Source: Basidiobolus meristosporus CBS 931.73
Taxonomy: Eukaryota; Basidiobolomycota; Basidiobolomycetes; Basidiobolales; Basidiobolaceae
DNA: 64,000 bases
Direction of reading: 5' to 3'
NCBI GenBank assembly: GCA_002104905.1
Contig: MCFE01000304.1
Coordinates: 35,106-99,105 of the forward strand
A program made the translations under genes and the position numbers. Below, piece by piece: positions 54,675-64,000 of this stretch. The notes below the pieces were generated by a model, which saw only the letters and a list, made by a program, of their open reading frames with translations, was not told where the DNA came from and searched no databases. The stretch's first letter is position 1; every line of letters begins with the position of its first letter.

Positions 54675-55304
54675 TACCAAGTCTCAACTTGTCTTGAGTA
54701 CAACCCAGGCAAAATTCATCCCCCAGCTCACAAGCATGGTCTGGTCCAGAAAAGTTGATGTCAAATCTGCTCAAGTTCTTGCCAAAGGATTTCAGTGTGG
54801 CTCAAGTGTCCATGCCTTCATATAGATATCTGGGCACTACCCAATAATCTAGCAAAACTGGATAACTCAGAGAGTTGACAGATATGGAAGAATCTGAGTA
54901 CAAAGCTGTGGCATGAGTTCTACATCAGGATGCCAGCAGATATATGTAAGAAGATATATAACAGGACAAGTGTTGAGGTCAAAAATGAGCTGAGAGTGAG
55001 GAGATTTGATGAGGAAGCTGCCTAAGAACAGTTGTGTATGCAACATGCACAGTACAAGCTAGCTGTGTCTGTTTGGGCAACAACTTTGGGAACCAATGAG
55101 ATTTTGATGAGTTTTGGCTCATATGACCAATGCACTATGAGATATATTAATAGAGCTTTTAGTTCTAAACTATCACCAGTGGGTAAGTGAATACCTTGAG
55201 GAATTGGAAGGTGAGCTTTAAGAGAAAGAATACCAATTACAAGCAACTGTGTCTAGATTGCACCAGATTGCCTTGTTGGATTCCTTACCATCCCTTACAA
55301 TGCT
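54675..55304 (+). pseudogene. H4 (right part): second gene, decayed
   Basis: Matches the H1 second gene: LTSS-type start (CCCAGCTCACAAGC), SES then TGA (near 54873), KLWHEFYIRMPADICKKIYNRTS, LRVRRFDEEAA, stop, then a Q/E-rich stretch and LLDSLPSL. It is truncated at 55304 by X2. The TGA after SES is shared with H1 and H2. Confidence 0.7.
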
Positions 55305-55813
55305 GTAGTTGGGTCACTGGGAAGCCCACTGAGATGTGCTCATTCCCATACTTCCTGCTTCCCTAATTCTTTAATACCCTTATTTTTGTTTTATCCCAGT
55401 TTATTATCTGATCAATACTATCCTTTAAGACAGCAAACTACAATACCTGCTTACATATTGCATAATTTATCCCTCACTTTATGTAAGATTACTTGATGTA
55501 AGTGTTTAAATATTAGGCAAGTACCCCCAGCAGAACATGTTGCACCTGATCAAGCCATGTCACCATCCCTACCATCTCCATTCCATATATGCAATCACTA
55601 TATTTTGCAGGTATCAGAGTACTGATCCTTGATTGGCTGGTTGTGCTGTGCCTCTACAAACCTTCCAGCATCTACTTGGAGCATTCTTAGCTCACTCTGA
55701 TGTCATTGAGACTTCTATTGATCTCCAGGACCTTCTGGAGCACCTTAATCAGTAATCACTTAGCAAATGAGAAATGTATATGGGAGGCAATCCCTCAACA
55801 ATAAATCATCATC
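55305..55813. repeat. X2: truncated copy of the X LTR
   Basis: Similar to X1 from TGTAGTTGGG onward, best in the GCAAGTACC-CAGCA, CATCCCTACCATCTCCATTCC and AATCCCTCAACAATAAATCATC blocks. It is split by Y2 (duplication CATC) and continues at 56974 (CCTTTTATCA, as in X1 CCTTCTATCA) to about 57055. Confidence 0.65.
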
Positions 55814-56969
55814 TGTTGTGTTGTATTATAATTAGTTTAAGGCTTGTTCCACATTGTAGTGGCTAATTAACAATATACAACAACTTCCAGTATGCTACTA
55901 CTTAAATAGCTTATTGGGAGTTTGATATACCAATAGAAGATAAAATTTTCACAAATATCCTCAATCTTAGGCTCAAAGTATACTATAGGCCAAGATTCTC
56001 ACTTCTACAGCAGTGTTCTCACCTTCTGTTGACTATTGGGCTTATTTACTCTTATAGTAACTTTTCCTTATTTGGAAATCACTCTCCCTTCTGAGAAAAT
56101 ATCTCCTAATATGGAAACTCTGAGCTCCGCTTTAACCCAAAGGGGTGTGTTGTAAAAGTCTCTCAAGGAGTCTTTAGACCTGAAGGGGTGCCTAAAGGGG
56201 CTGTTTTAGAGTAAAGGGGTTTCTTAAAAGGGTCTTTAAAGGAATCTTAAGACCAAAGGGGTGTCTTTAGAGTAAAGGAGCTTCTTAGAGGGGACTTTTC
56301 CAACAGAAAAGTGGTAGTTTCTTGTAGAACTTAGATTGGATTTTTGTGAGCTGTGCAGTCTCTTTACTGATGCAGTACCAATCAAAGTCAGAATACTTAA
56401 CAGTGCAAGTGATGCAGGGGAAGTCTTATAGCCTTTAAGCTTGTAATTGTAATGTGGAGATTCTGGAAAGAGAGACTCACTTTATTTTTCAGCTAGGGAA
56501 GTCATGTATATGAAAATTCTGAAGGATTGAAGTTTTTGGGGAATTGCGCAAGCAATACATGTGATACAAAGCCAAAATTTTGCAGTGACACAGATTGGAC
56601 ATAGGCGCAGACCTGTGACAATCTCATGTGATTTGATTGGCTGGCCTGAAAGTTACACATGATCAAGGTCACCATAGTAATCCTAGCAATAGAGGCATAG
56701 TATATTAAATAATTGGACTTTTTTAGTCATAACTCCTTGAGTATTGCTTCAAATGAAGTGTAATTTGAAATATGTGTTGGCTACTGCATGTTCTGCATGA
56801 CATAAGATTCTTGGGTGGATTACTTGTCAGGGTCTGGAGCATTCGTCCTTCAAAGTTGTAAATTCTTGATTTTTCACCTGTGTGTTACAATAGCAACAAG
56901 CAAAATATAGAAATGAGTGCAATATTGGTTTTGGGATATTGCAGTAATGGAATACTTTCCATTACCACA
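55814..56969. repeat. Y2: 1156 bp solo LTR in X2
   Basis: TGTTGTGTTGTATT...CATTACCACA with perfect CATC duplication (55810-55813 and 56970-56973). It is related to Y1 throughout, with a longer AAAGGGG array. Confidence 0.75.
56137..56296 (+). repeat. AAAGGGG minisatellite in Y2
   Basis: Same motif as in Y1 with an additional block TTAAAAGGGTCTTTAAAGG...CCAAAGGGGTG, lengthening the array by about 55 bp. Confidence 0.72.
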
Positions 56970-56973
56970 CATC

Positions 56974-57089
56974 CCTTTTATCAATATACCAACTTGTTGA
57001 TTAGTGTCATGACTGCTACCTGCTGCTACTTAACATTCAATCCCAGACCAGAGGATACTCCCAGCACTGCTTGTGAGGAATATTCAGAG
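56974..57089. repeat. X2 continuation
   Basis: CCTTTTATCA...CCAGACC resembles X1 from 11786 on, with weak similarity fading by about 57055. Confidence 0.5.
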
Positions 57090-57964
57090 TAGGCATCTTT
57101 ATTATATTTTATTCTTTCCCAAGTTTGCTGTTGTACTGGCAAAGATATTTTTGTGTCTAAAATCCAAAACCTGTATGTTATTCAACCAATCCATCACCAA
57201 CAGATTGGACTATGTTAAACAACACCCTCAATACAATGTTATTAATATCCATCAAGAATCTTTTCATAATGTCATCTCCACCAGGCTTGTTCAGCTTGGG
57301 CCAAAATACCTCTTTTGTTAGATATATGACATACTCAGCCATATAAATGAATCTTTTGAATTGGCACTGATGCTTTTATTACAAATCCCAAAATTTTACT
57401 TGTAAGGCTCAGCAATGATAATTTTTCTTTGATATCTACCAAAGATTTTGATTATTTATATGCCAGCATCTTTTGTTAAACAATAAAAAATGGTCCAAAA
57501 CCTCTTACAAGGCATAAAGGATTGTTGTAATCTACATGATAACAAACAAAATATGACAATCTATATTTTAGAACCATAAAAAACATCAAAGCAAGATACA
57601 CATGTCAAATATTTAAACCAATGACGCACTAATAGTTATTGGGATACAAGAGAGTTTAAACAACAATATGAGTATGACAACTTTGTCATCCATTGGGCTT
57701 GTATAAATCACGATAGTGGTATATCTTTTGAAAAGATATTCAGCAAGCTACAATAAAAGTGTTATTTACATTTTAACAATCAATGTATGTTCTGGTTAAT
57801 ACCACCTTTTAGTCAACATAAATATCTTCTAAAATTTTTTGATCTCAAATACAAAATTAATTTAAAACTTTTTGGTTTAGCAAAATATCTTTAAAGACTC
57901 TTTAAGTATTATACTATAACAAATTTTTAAAAGTTATTTGAAGCCAAGTAGCATTATAGATATT
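57090..57964. other. AT-rich stretch with no clear gene
   Basis: More AT-rich than the transposons, almost no CpG. The minus strand has two protein-like but broken readings: 57147-57370 (YMAEYVIYLTKEVFWPKLNK...) and about 57370-57600 (LVDIKEKLSLLSLTSKILGF, in another frame). I recognise neither; this may be a decayed host or transposon gene. Confidence 0.3.
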
Positions 57965-58696
57965 AGACTTGCTCCATTGGATAGTGCCACATTGAGTAAT
58001 GAGTGCCAAAAGATGCCATAGTGTCCCAGGGAGGCCAAGCAAGCCTATATTTGGCCACAGAGTGTGAAACATAGCTCTCCATCTGCATGCAAAGCAGCCC
58101 TTGTGTTTCACCCATTGTCCTGGAGAAAATCCATATTTTGACCTTTTTTTTGGATCAGCATTGTTCAGTGTTGTGAGAGCACAGAAGGACTGAAGACATG
58201 CCTCTGATACTCCATACCCATGGCACTTGGAATCTTGCTCCTGTAGCTTGTATCATGTCACAAAAATGCCTGGAACTATCTTGGTCCACTGGTACTATCT
58301 GTCACTGTAAGTGCTTTATATAGGTCTTACTTTGTGGCTAATATTTAAATATAGTACCTGATAGTACTAGTGGACAAAGATAGTGCCATGCATTTTTGTG
58401 ACATGATACAAGCTACAGGAGCTAGATTGAGAGTGCCATGGGTATTGAGTACCAGATGCATGTCTTCAATTGTTTTGTGCTCTTACACATCCTGGAAAAC
58501 AACGATCCAAAAAAAAAGGTCAAAAAATAGATTTTCTCCAGCACAATGAGTGAAACTTAGGGGCTGCTTTGCATGCAGATGCAGAGCTATGTTTCACACT
58601 CTGTGGCCAAATATAGGCTCACTTGGCCTCCTTGGCACACTATGGCAGCATTTGGCACTGATGGCTCAATGTGGCTCTATTGAACAGGACAAGTCT
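57965..58696. mobile_element. M1: foldback non-autonomous element with Harbinger-type ends
   Basis: 732 bp, starting AGACTTGCTCCATTGGATAG and ending ACAGGACAAGTCT, flanked by ATT on both sides (57962-57964 and 58697-58699), as H1. The whole element is close to a palindrome: GCCACAGAGTGTGAAACATAG near 58050 and its complement near 58595; ATCATGTCACAAAAATGC near 58252 and its complement near 58395. It has no coding capacity. It shares termini with H1, so H1-type transposase probably moved it. Confidence 0.8.
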
Positions 58697-58699
58697 ATT

Positions 58700-59484
58700 A
58701 AACTAGTTCCAACAAATATCATATTTATATTAACCTTTAACCCTTAATTTGAATTTTTTCTATCTTGTGATATTGGACACTAAAAAATTTCCCGTATAGA
58801 TAAATAAATAATCAACAGTGTGATTGGTATTATACAGAGTTCCACCTCCTCAAAGATATCCAGTTACATATTTACATATATGATCACCAAATTCATATAT
58901 TTACATCCATATGTTAAACTTGTGCAACTCATCTGTAAATATATCTCTTCTGCAATACTCCCTGACATTTTTATGCAATTGCAATTCTTAAATGTTATTT
59001 TTACTGCCATATTAAAGAAGATGTTTTGTTAATAATATATATGTGATACAGATTACAAATCAATTTAACAAGGATTTGACAAGATTCTTTCTCAAAATCT
59101 TTATATCAAATAAATAAATCTCATTTGGTTTAACAAACACTTTTTAAAAAATTAAATGGTATAGCTGATATTGTATTTTCCAAATTTAACATTTCATAAA
59201 TGACATTTTTAGTAACTATGCCATTTATATTGCTATTAACAATATATTAATAACTATACAGATTATTTAGGTTATCTGTTATATTATGGTCAAAGGGAAG
59301 AATTTTAAAAAGTTACCCAAGAGTTATGGGATATTTGTTTATAAGACAAACTGGTGCATTCAGAATATTAATTTGCCAATGTGTTTGGAAATTCTATTGT
59401 CAAATATTCTTTTTTGTAGAGTGAAAAGGGCTGTTGAATTGTTTATGCTACCCTTATATAACAAACTGGCATGTACAAGATATT
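58700..59484. other. AT-rich stretch with no clear gene
   Basis: Very AT-rich, with runs of T and A. ORFs of up to 70 codons (for example 59286-59486) show no recognisable motif and are probably chance. It is flanked by the foldback elements M1 and M2. Confidence 0.35.
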
Positions 59485-59768
59485 AGACTTGTTCTGTTGG
59501 ATAGTGCCAGATGAAGCTGTAGCATGCCAGGGAGGCCAAGAAGACCTATACTTGGCCACCAAGTGTGTAACATAGGTCTTCATCTTCATGTGCAATGGCC
59601 CCTGTGTTTCACCCATTGTGCAGGAATCTGGTATTCAGAACCCATGGCACCCTGAATCTAGCTCCTGTGACTAGTACCATGTCACAAAAATGCATGGCAC
59701 TATCTGGCACTATAAGTGCTTTGTATAGATTTTACTTTAGGGCTAATATCTAAATATCGTGCCTGAGT
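59485..59768 (+). mobile_element. M2: one arm of an M1-like element
   Basis: Starts AGACTTGTTCTGTTGGATAG after GATATT and follows the M1 left arm (GGGAGGCCAAG, CTTGGCCAC, TGTTTCACCCATTG, CATGTCACAAAAATGCATGG, GTGCCTGA). It ends where the M1 palindrome would turn; the right arm and terminal repeat are missing. Confidence 0.65.
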
Positions 59769-59910
59769 AAACTTTTTTGGAAATTTTTTTTGCTTTACAT
59801 ATTTTTTGGTTAAAAGAAAAGTTTTTAAAAAAATTGTTGGATTGTTTACCCTTATATAAGTAGTTAGCTTGTTTGTCCAATGAAGGAATCTTGTACATTG
59901 ATAGGTATGC
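59769..59910. other. AT-rich spacer
   Basis: T- and A-runs, no gene. ATTGTTTACCCTTATATAAG here resembles ATTGTTTATGCTACCCTTATATAAC at 59438-59462, on the other side of M2. Confidence 0.3.
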
Positions 59911-60122
59911 TATAAAGGCCTTGCTGTCCTTCTCTTGAAAATGTCTACTTCTTCTGCTGTTCCTTTGGACCCAACTTCCTTTCCTGTTACTTTACTCAAA
60001 GGCTTTTTTTCCTCAAGGTAGATCTGTATCTTGATTCTACAAAGTCAGTAGATCTTGCAATCAAACCACTCCTTTACAGGGGAGATGGGTGTATTATTCT
60101 GTTTGCCAGTAGATGTCATCTT
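59911..60122 (+). pseudogene. Possible 5' end of a host gene, cut by C9
   Basis: TATAAA at 59911-59916, 25 bp before ATG 59941. The first frame is MSTSSAVPLDPTSFPVTLLK then GFFSSR-TAG (60019-60021). One extra T in the T7 run at 60004-60010 would join it to the frame starting at 60012 (LKVDLYLDSTKSVDLAIKPL...), which stays open for 37 codons up to the Copia LTR at 60123. It resembles none of the transposon proteins here. If real, the 3' part lies beyond the right edge of the window. The 24 bp TATA-ATG distance is short and the homopolymer shift may be a sequencing error or a true mutation. Confidence 0.35.
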
Positions 60123-60470
60123 TGTTGTAAGAGTCTTGGAGATATTGGAAGTGATTGGGAGGACAAGTAGATTATGTGGTTTCACTTAATGATTTATTGA
60201 ATGTAAAAGTAGTATTTATACTTTTACCTGGTCTTGGCATTTCAAACACATCAGATTGGCTTAGACAGGTCCCAAGAACATGTGTGCAAAGTTTGGGGCT
60301 GTTTGGACAACTTTGAGAATTTTCATGTTCTGGGTACCTGGTATTTTGGTGAAAATATTCTAAGTAAATCCCGACAAGGAATTTGGTCAGTATTCTCTAG
60401 GATTTGAAGGTAATGATCTAAGTGACTAAGTTAGGTGAATATTTAGGTGGAAATACAAATCTTTACAACA
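60123..60470 (-). repeat. 3' LTR of C9
   Basis: 348 bp, TGTTGTAA...TTACAACA, minus orientation, with the TATA inverted repeat and AATAAA. The left flank is ATCTT; its partner lies outside the window. Confidence 0.93.
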
Positions 60471-60481
60471 CTCCCACTCAG

Positions 60482-63400
60482 CTAAATGTTCATACTGACT
60501 AGCCCTAATTTTGACCTAAGATATTCAAACTTGTCTCTAGCTAATGGTTTGGTAAATATGTCTGCAATCATTTCATCTGTGGGACAGTAAACTAAGCTAA
60601 CTAAGTTATTCTCTATAGCTTCACATATGAAATGATGTCTAATATCTATGTGCTTGGTTCTAGCGTGAAAAGTTGGATTTCTACCTAATTGTATACATCC
60701 TTGATTATCTTGAAATAAAGTAATAGGCGTTTTTTGACATAGGCCTAAATCTGTAAACAGCTTTCTTAACCACACTGCTTCTTTTGTAGCTTCACAGGCT
60801 GCCATATACTCTGCCTCTGTGATGGAAAGTGCTACGGATGGTTGCTTTCTTGAATTCCATGAAATTGCTCCTCTACAGTAAAGAAAGGTGTATCCTGTGG
60901 TGGGATCTTCTGTCTTCTAAATTTTGTCCCCAATCTGCATCAGAGTATCCCACAAGATCTTGTTCTGAGTCCTTATAAGTGTATCTTAAACAAATATCAG
61001 CAGTTCCTTTTGGGTATCTAAAAATCCGCTTAACTGCTGCAATATGATCAGATCCATAGTTGTGATTATGTTGGCTGACAACTCCCACTGAATATGAGAT
61101 ATCTGGACGTGTTCCAAGCATGATATACATCAGACTGCCGACCATAAATTGATAAGAAAAGTCAGGGCTTTCAGATGGCACCAAGCTCTCTTGATTTGGT
61201 GGAGTTTTGACCAAGTTAAGGTTTGTCTCCATTGGGGTAGCTGCCGGTTCACAGTCTTCCATTTTGTACTTCTTTAGTATATCTTGAATATACTTGGATT
61301 GACTTAGGGTGATAGTCTGGGTACTTCTGTCTATGGAGAACTTAATCCCTAAGTAGTAACTAAGTTCTCCTAGATTGGACATCTTGAACTTCTTAGATAG
61401 GCTGGATTTAGTCTCTTCCAATGTTTCTAGGTTTTTGGCAGCTATAATAAGATCATCCACATATAGAGCCAATAGAACTGGGTTTGCTCTATCTGGTTTA
61501 TAGTATATACTATAGTTAGCATTACATCTTTTGAAACTCAAAGATACCAAATAAGAATCTATCTTGCAATTCCAGGCTCTTGGTGATTGTTTGAGACCAT
61601 ATAGTGACTTTTTAAGCTTGCAGACCAGATGGGGGTTATCTTGGTCAACAAACCCATCAGGCTGGTCCACATACACGTCCTTATCAAGTTCTCCATTCAA
61701 AAATGCAGTTTTTACATCCATTTGATGAATAAAAAACTTATATTTAGCTGCAATAGCCAATATTAATCTAATGGAATTAAACTTGGCTACCGGTGCAAAG
61801 GTCTCAGTATAGTCCAGTCCTTTTGTTTGAGAGTATCCTTTGGCTACAAGTCTTGCTTTGTATCTTTCAATTGTACCATCAGCCTTGTATTTTGCCTTGA
61901 AGACCCATCTGCATCCAATTGATTTTTGGTTGATTGGTAATTTGACTAAGTCCCAAGTTTGATTTTCCATCAGTGCCTGATATTCCTCAGTCATTGCAGA
62001 TCTCCAAAACTTTGTCTGAGGGCTATTTAGGGCCTCTTTTACAGTCTGGGGTTCATCAATATGGACTGAATAGGCATAGGCTAAGTTTGTACCCTCATTG
62101 ATATAGTAATTTAGGCTATTTCTTGTCCAATTTGATCTCCGGGCATTTGATACTGGAATGATCACTTCTGGGATATTCCTGGGCACTGATTCTGGCTGAA
62201 CCACTGTTGTAGATTCCTCTGGAGTGAAAAAATTTTCATTGTTTTGCTCTGATTCAATCCTGACAATTGGTGGACTTGAGATCAAATTTTTGTCATCATC
62301 TGATGTCATTTTTTGTGAAAATTTTGAATTTTCATCAAACAACACATCCCTGGACTTGATAAGCTTTGTTGCTTTGGTATTGTAGAGTCTGTATGCCTTA
62401 CTCTCATTGCAGTAGCCCAAAAATATGCATTTTACACTTTTTGGCTCAAATTTTGACTGATTTCCGGCCAGTTTTTTGTCATATGCTGTACACCCAAATA
62501 TTCTTAGATGTTCTGCACTTGGTCTGTATCCATACCATGCTTCAAATGGAGTAGAATCATGAAGTATTTTGTTATAACTCCTATTTTTAAGATATACAGC
62601 AGTGGCAACTGATTCCGCTCAAAAATCATAGGATAATTTTTGATCATGGATCATAGATCTTGCCATATCAATTATTGATCTGTTAGCTTGTTCTGCTACT
62701 CCATTTTGCTGTGGGGAGTATGGTACAGTAGTCTCTTGCTTTATCCCATGAATTTTGCAGAAGTGGATGAAGAGTTTTGAGGTTTATTCTCCACCATTGT
62801 CAGAGCATATTTTCTTGATTTTTTCACCAGTTTCTCTCTCCACCATGGCTTTAAACTCCCTGAACTTAGACAGAGCTTCTTCCTTTCTCTCCATGAAGTA
62901 GACCCATGTGTATCTTGTATAATCATCAATAAAAGTGATTAAATACTTCATCTTGCCTAAGGATAAATTTTGCATAGGTCCACACAGATCTGAGTGAATT
63001 AGATCCAATTTTTTCTTAGTTTTGATTAACCCAGAGCTCTTGAATGGTTGTCTGGCTTGTTTCACATATATGCAGGCTTCACAGTGCTCCAAATTAGCTG
63101 GGGGATCATTTTTCACTCCAGAAATTAGCTGATCTTTGATCATTTTACGCAAATAATCAAAATTGATGTGTCCAAATCTCCTGTGCAAAAGCATTGGTGT
63201 TTCTTCATTTAAGTTACTTATATTGGCCTCCAAATATGGTGGAATGTAAGTCAACTTGTATAGATTCTGATCTCTGATGCCCAAAGCAATATGGGCACCA
63301 TTTTGATCAGTGATCCTGCATTTGGAATTGTCAAAACTGAAACTGAGTCCTTCTGCTGTAGCCTTGCTTACAGATAACTGCTTCTTGGCTATCTCTGGTA

Positions 63401-64000
63401 CATAGAGTACTTCTTTAAAGGTCAGTGTATGGCTTTCTTCACTGCTTCTTAGGTTTACTTGGATAGTTCCTTCTCCCACTGCATCAAGTGTTCTATTGTC
63501 ACCCATGAAAACCTTCTTGATTGGAATTTCTTGATATTTGGTAAAAAGTTCTTTTGGTGTCTAAAGTGTTGAGAAGCTCCAGAGTCAATATATCACATCT
63601 GAGAATCCTTGTTTGTGGTCATATTTAGTGCAGATATGAATAGTCTATCTTCAGTTGTTGCAGCATTTCCATATTCAGGCTTCTTTTGCTGATTATCTTT
63701 CTTTTTGAGACACCGGTCTGATGTGTGTCCTTTCCATATGCAGTAGTTACAAAACAGGTTGCTGTTGCCTTTGTAGGGTCCTGGGTACCTCCTTTGTTGG
63801 TTATCATTACTTATTAAAGCATTTTCTTCTTCCTTCTTATTGGTGCTTGTTTTTCTTAATTCTTCATCCAGGAGCCTTCCATATATGTAATTTAAGGTCA
63901 AATCTTCAATTCTGGACTCTAGGGCTGATACAAGGCCCTGAAACTCATCTGTCAGGCTATTCAGGATGGTAACTATCCCATCCTCATCAGTAGTTGGTAC
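60482..64000 (-). pseudogene. C9 Gag-Pol, nearly intact
   Basis: Order from right: gag end with zinc knuckle CNYCIWKGHTSDRC (63593-63901), protease DSGASQH (about 63565-63592), GAG-pre-integrase LLHRRFGHINFDYLRK and integrase (about 62622-63506; DDYTRYTWVYFMERKE, ICSDNGGE), then linker, RT and RNase H (60873-62618; [33 protein letters not shown]), and RNase H end (60482-60805). I see three defects: TGA at 63593-63595 and TGA at 62619-62621, each replacing TGG (Trp) of other copies, and one extra base near 60903 shifting the frame in RNase H. Gag start is beyond the window. Confidence 0.9.

Larger units (their letters stand above)
60123..64000 (-). mobile_element. C9: inverted Copia element, right end outside window
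   Basis: 3' LTR at 60123-60470, then PPT complement, RNase H, RT, integrase, protease and part of gag up to the window edge. It is nearly identical to C1 in RT-RNase H and only lightly damaged. Confidence 0.92.

Noticed and set aside
57073-57321. 82-codon plus-strand ORF in AT-rich DNA
   Set aside because: No motif; the opposite strand reads at least as protein-like, so there is no basis for a gene call.

Overview
This is a eukaryotic, gene-poor, transposon-saturated window. It contains no recognisable complete host gene, tRNA, rRNA or prokaryotic feature. Almost every base belongs to nested, mostly decayed transposable elements. The set comprises Ty1/Copia and Ty3/Gypsy LTR elements, a PIF/Harbinger-like DNA transposon with palindromic derivatives, an EnSpm/CACTA-like transposase relic, a second unclassified TIR family and two solo-LTR families. 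Many CpG sites seen in one copy are TpG or CpA in another, which suggests CpG methylation. My best guess is a large repeat-rich fungal genome, but the sequence does not settle the taxon. Names below are local: C1-C9 are copies of one Copia family (about 349 bp LTRs, TGTTGTAA...TTACAACA, 5 bp target duplications). D1 is a second Copia family. G1-G5 are one Gypsy family (about 368 bp LTRs, 4 bp duplications). H1-H4 are Harbinger-like copies, M1-M2 their short derivatives, K1-K2 the other TIR family, R1-R2 the EnSpm-like relics, and X and Y the solo-LTR families.

Layout 1-24208: the 3' half of C1 (1-1868) sits inside C2. C2 (1869-3998 and 12888-14497) is split by the inverted full-length C3 (3999-12887). 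C3 is in turn split by H1 (7407-10809) and by solo LTR X1 (11279-12081). C2 lies in C4 (14498-14970), followed by C5 (14971-17975), C6 fragments flanking R1 (17976-19947), and the inverted C7 (19948-24148), which carries two solo LTRs. C7 is inserted in the 3' tip of C8.

Layout 24209-45639: H2 (24209-27801) is inserted in H3 (27805-28977 and 39955-40300). H3 is split by Gypsy G2 (28978-39954). G2 contains the young, intact Gypsy G1 in its 5' LTR (29230-34168) and solo LTR Y1 in its gag (35226-36322). K1, a G5 remnant, R2 and D1 follow. D1 is interrupted by two Gypsy solo LTRs and by a 171 bp filler of foreign character.

Layout 45640-64000: an inverted-repeat region and the K2 element lead into H4 (49138-49556 and 54675-55304), which is split by a three-LTR Gypsy array (49557-54674). 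X2, containing Y2, follows. An AT-rich stretch (about 57090-60122) carries the foldback elements M1 and M2 and ends in a short ORF with an upstream TATA box, which may be the 5' end of a host gene. The inverted C9 interrupts that ORF and runs off the right edge.

Functionally, the only complete-looking coding element is G1: one 1377-codon gag-pol ORF, LTRs differing at one position, and intact PBS, PPT and target duplication. C1 and C9 are the best-preserved Copia copies. H1 keeps both of its genes apart from one TGA in each. The nesting gives relative ages: H3 is older than G2 and G2 is older than G1; C2 is older than C3, and C3 is older than H1 and X1.
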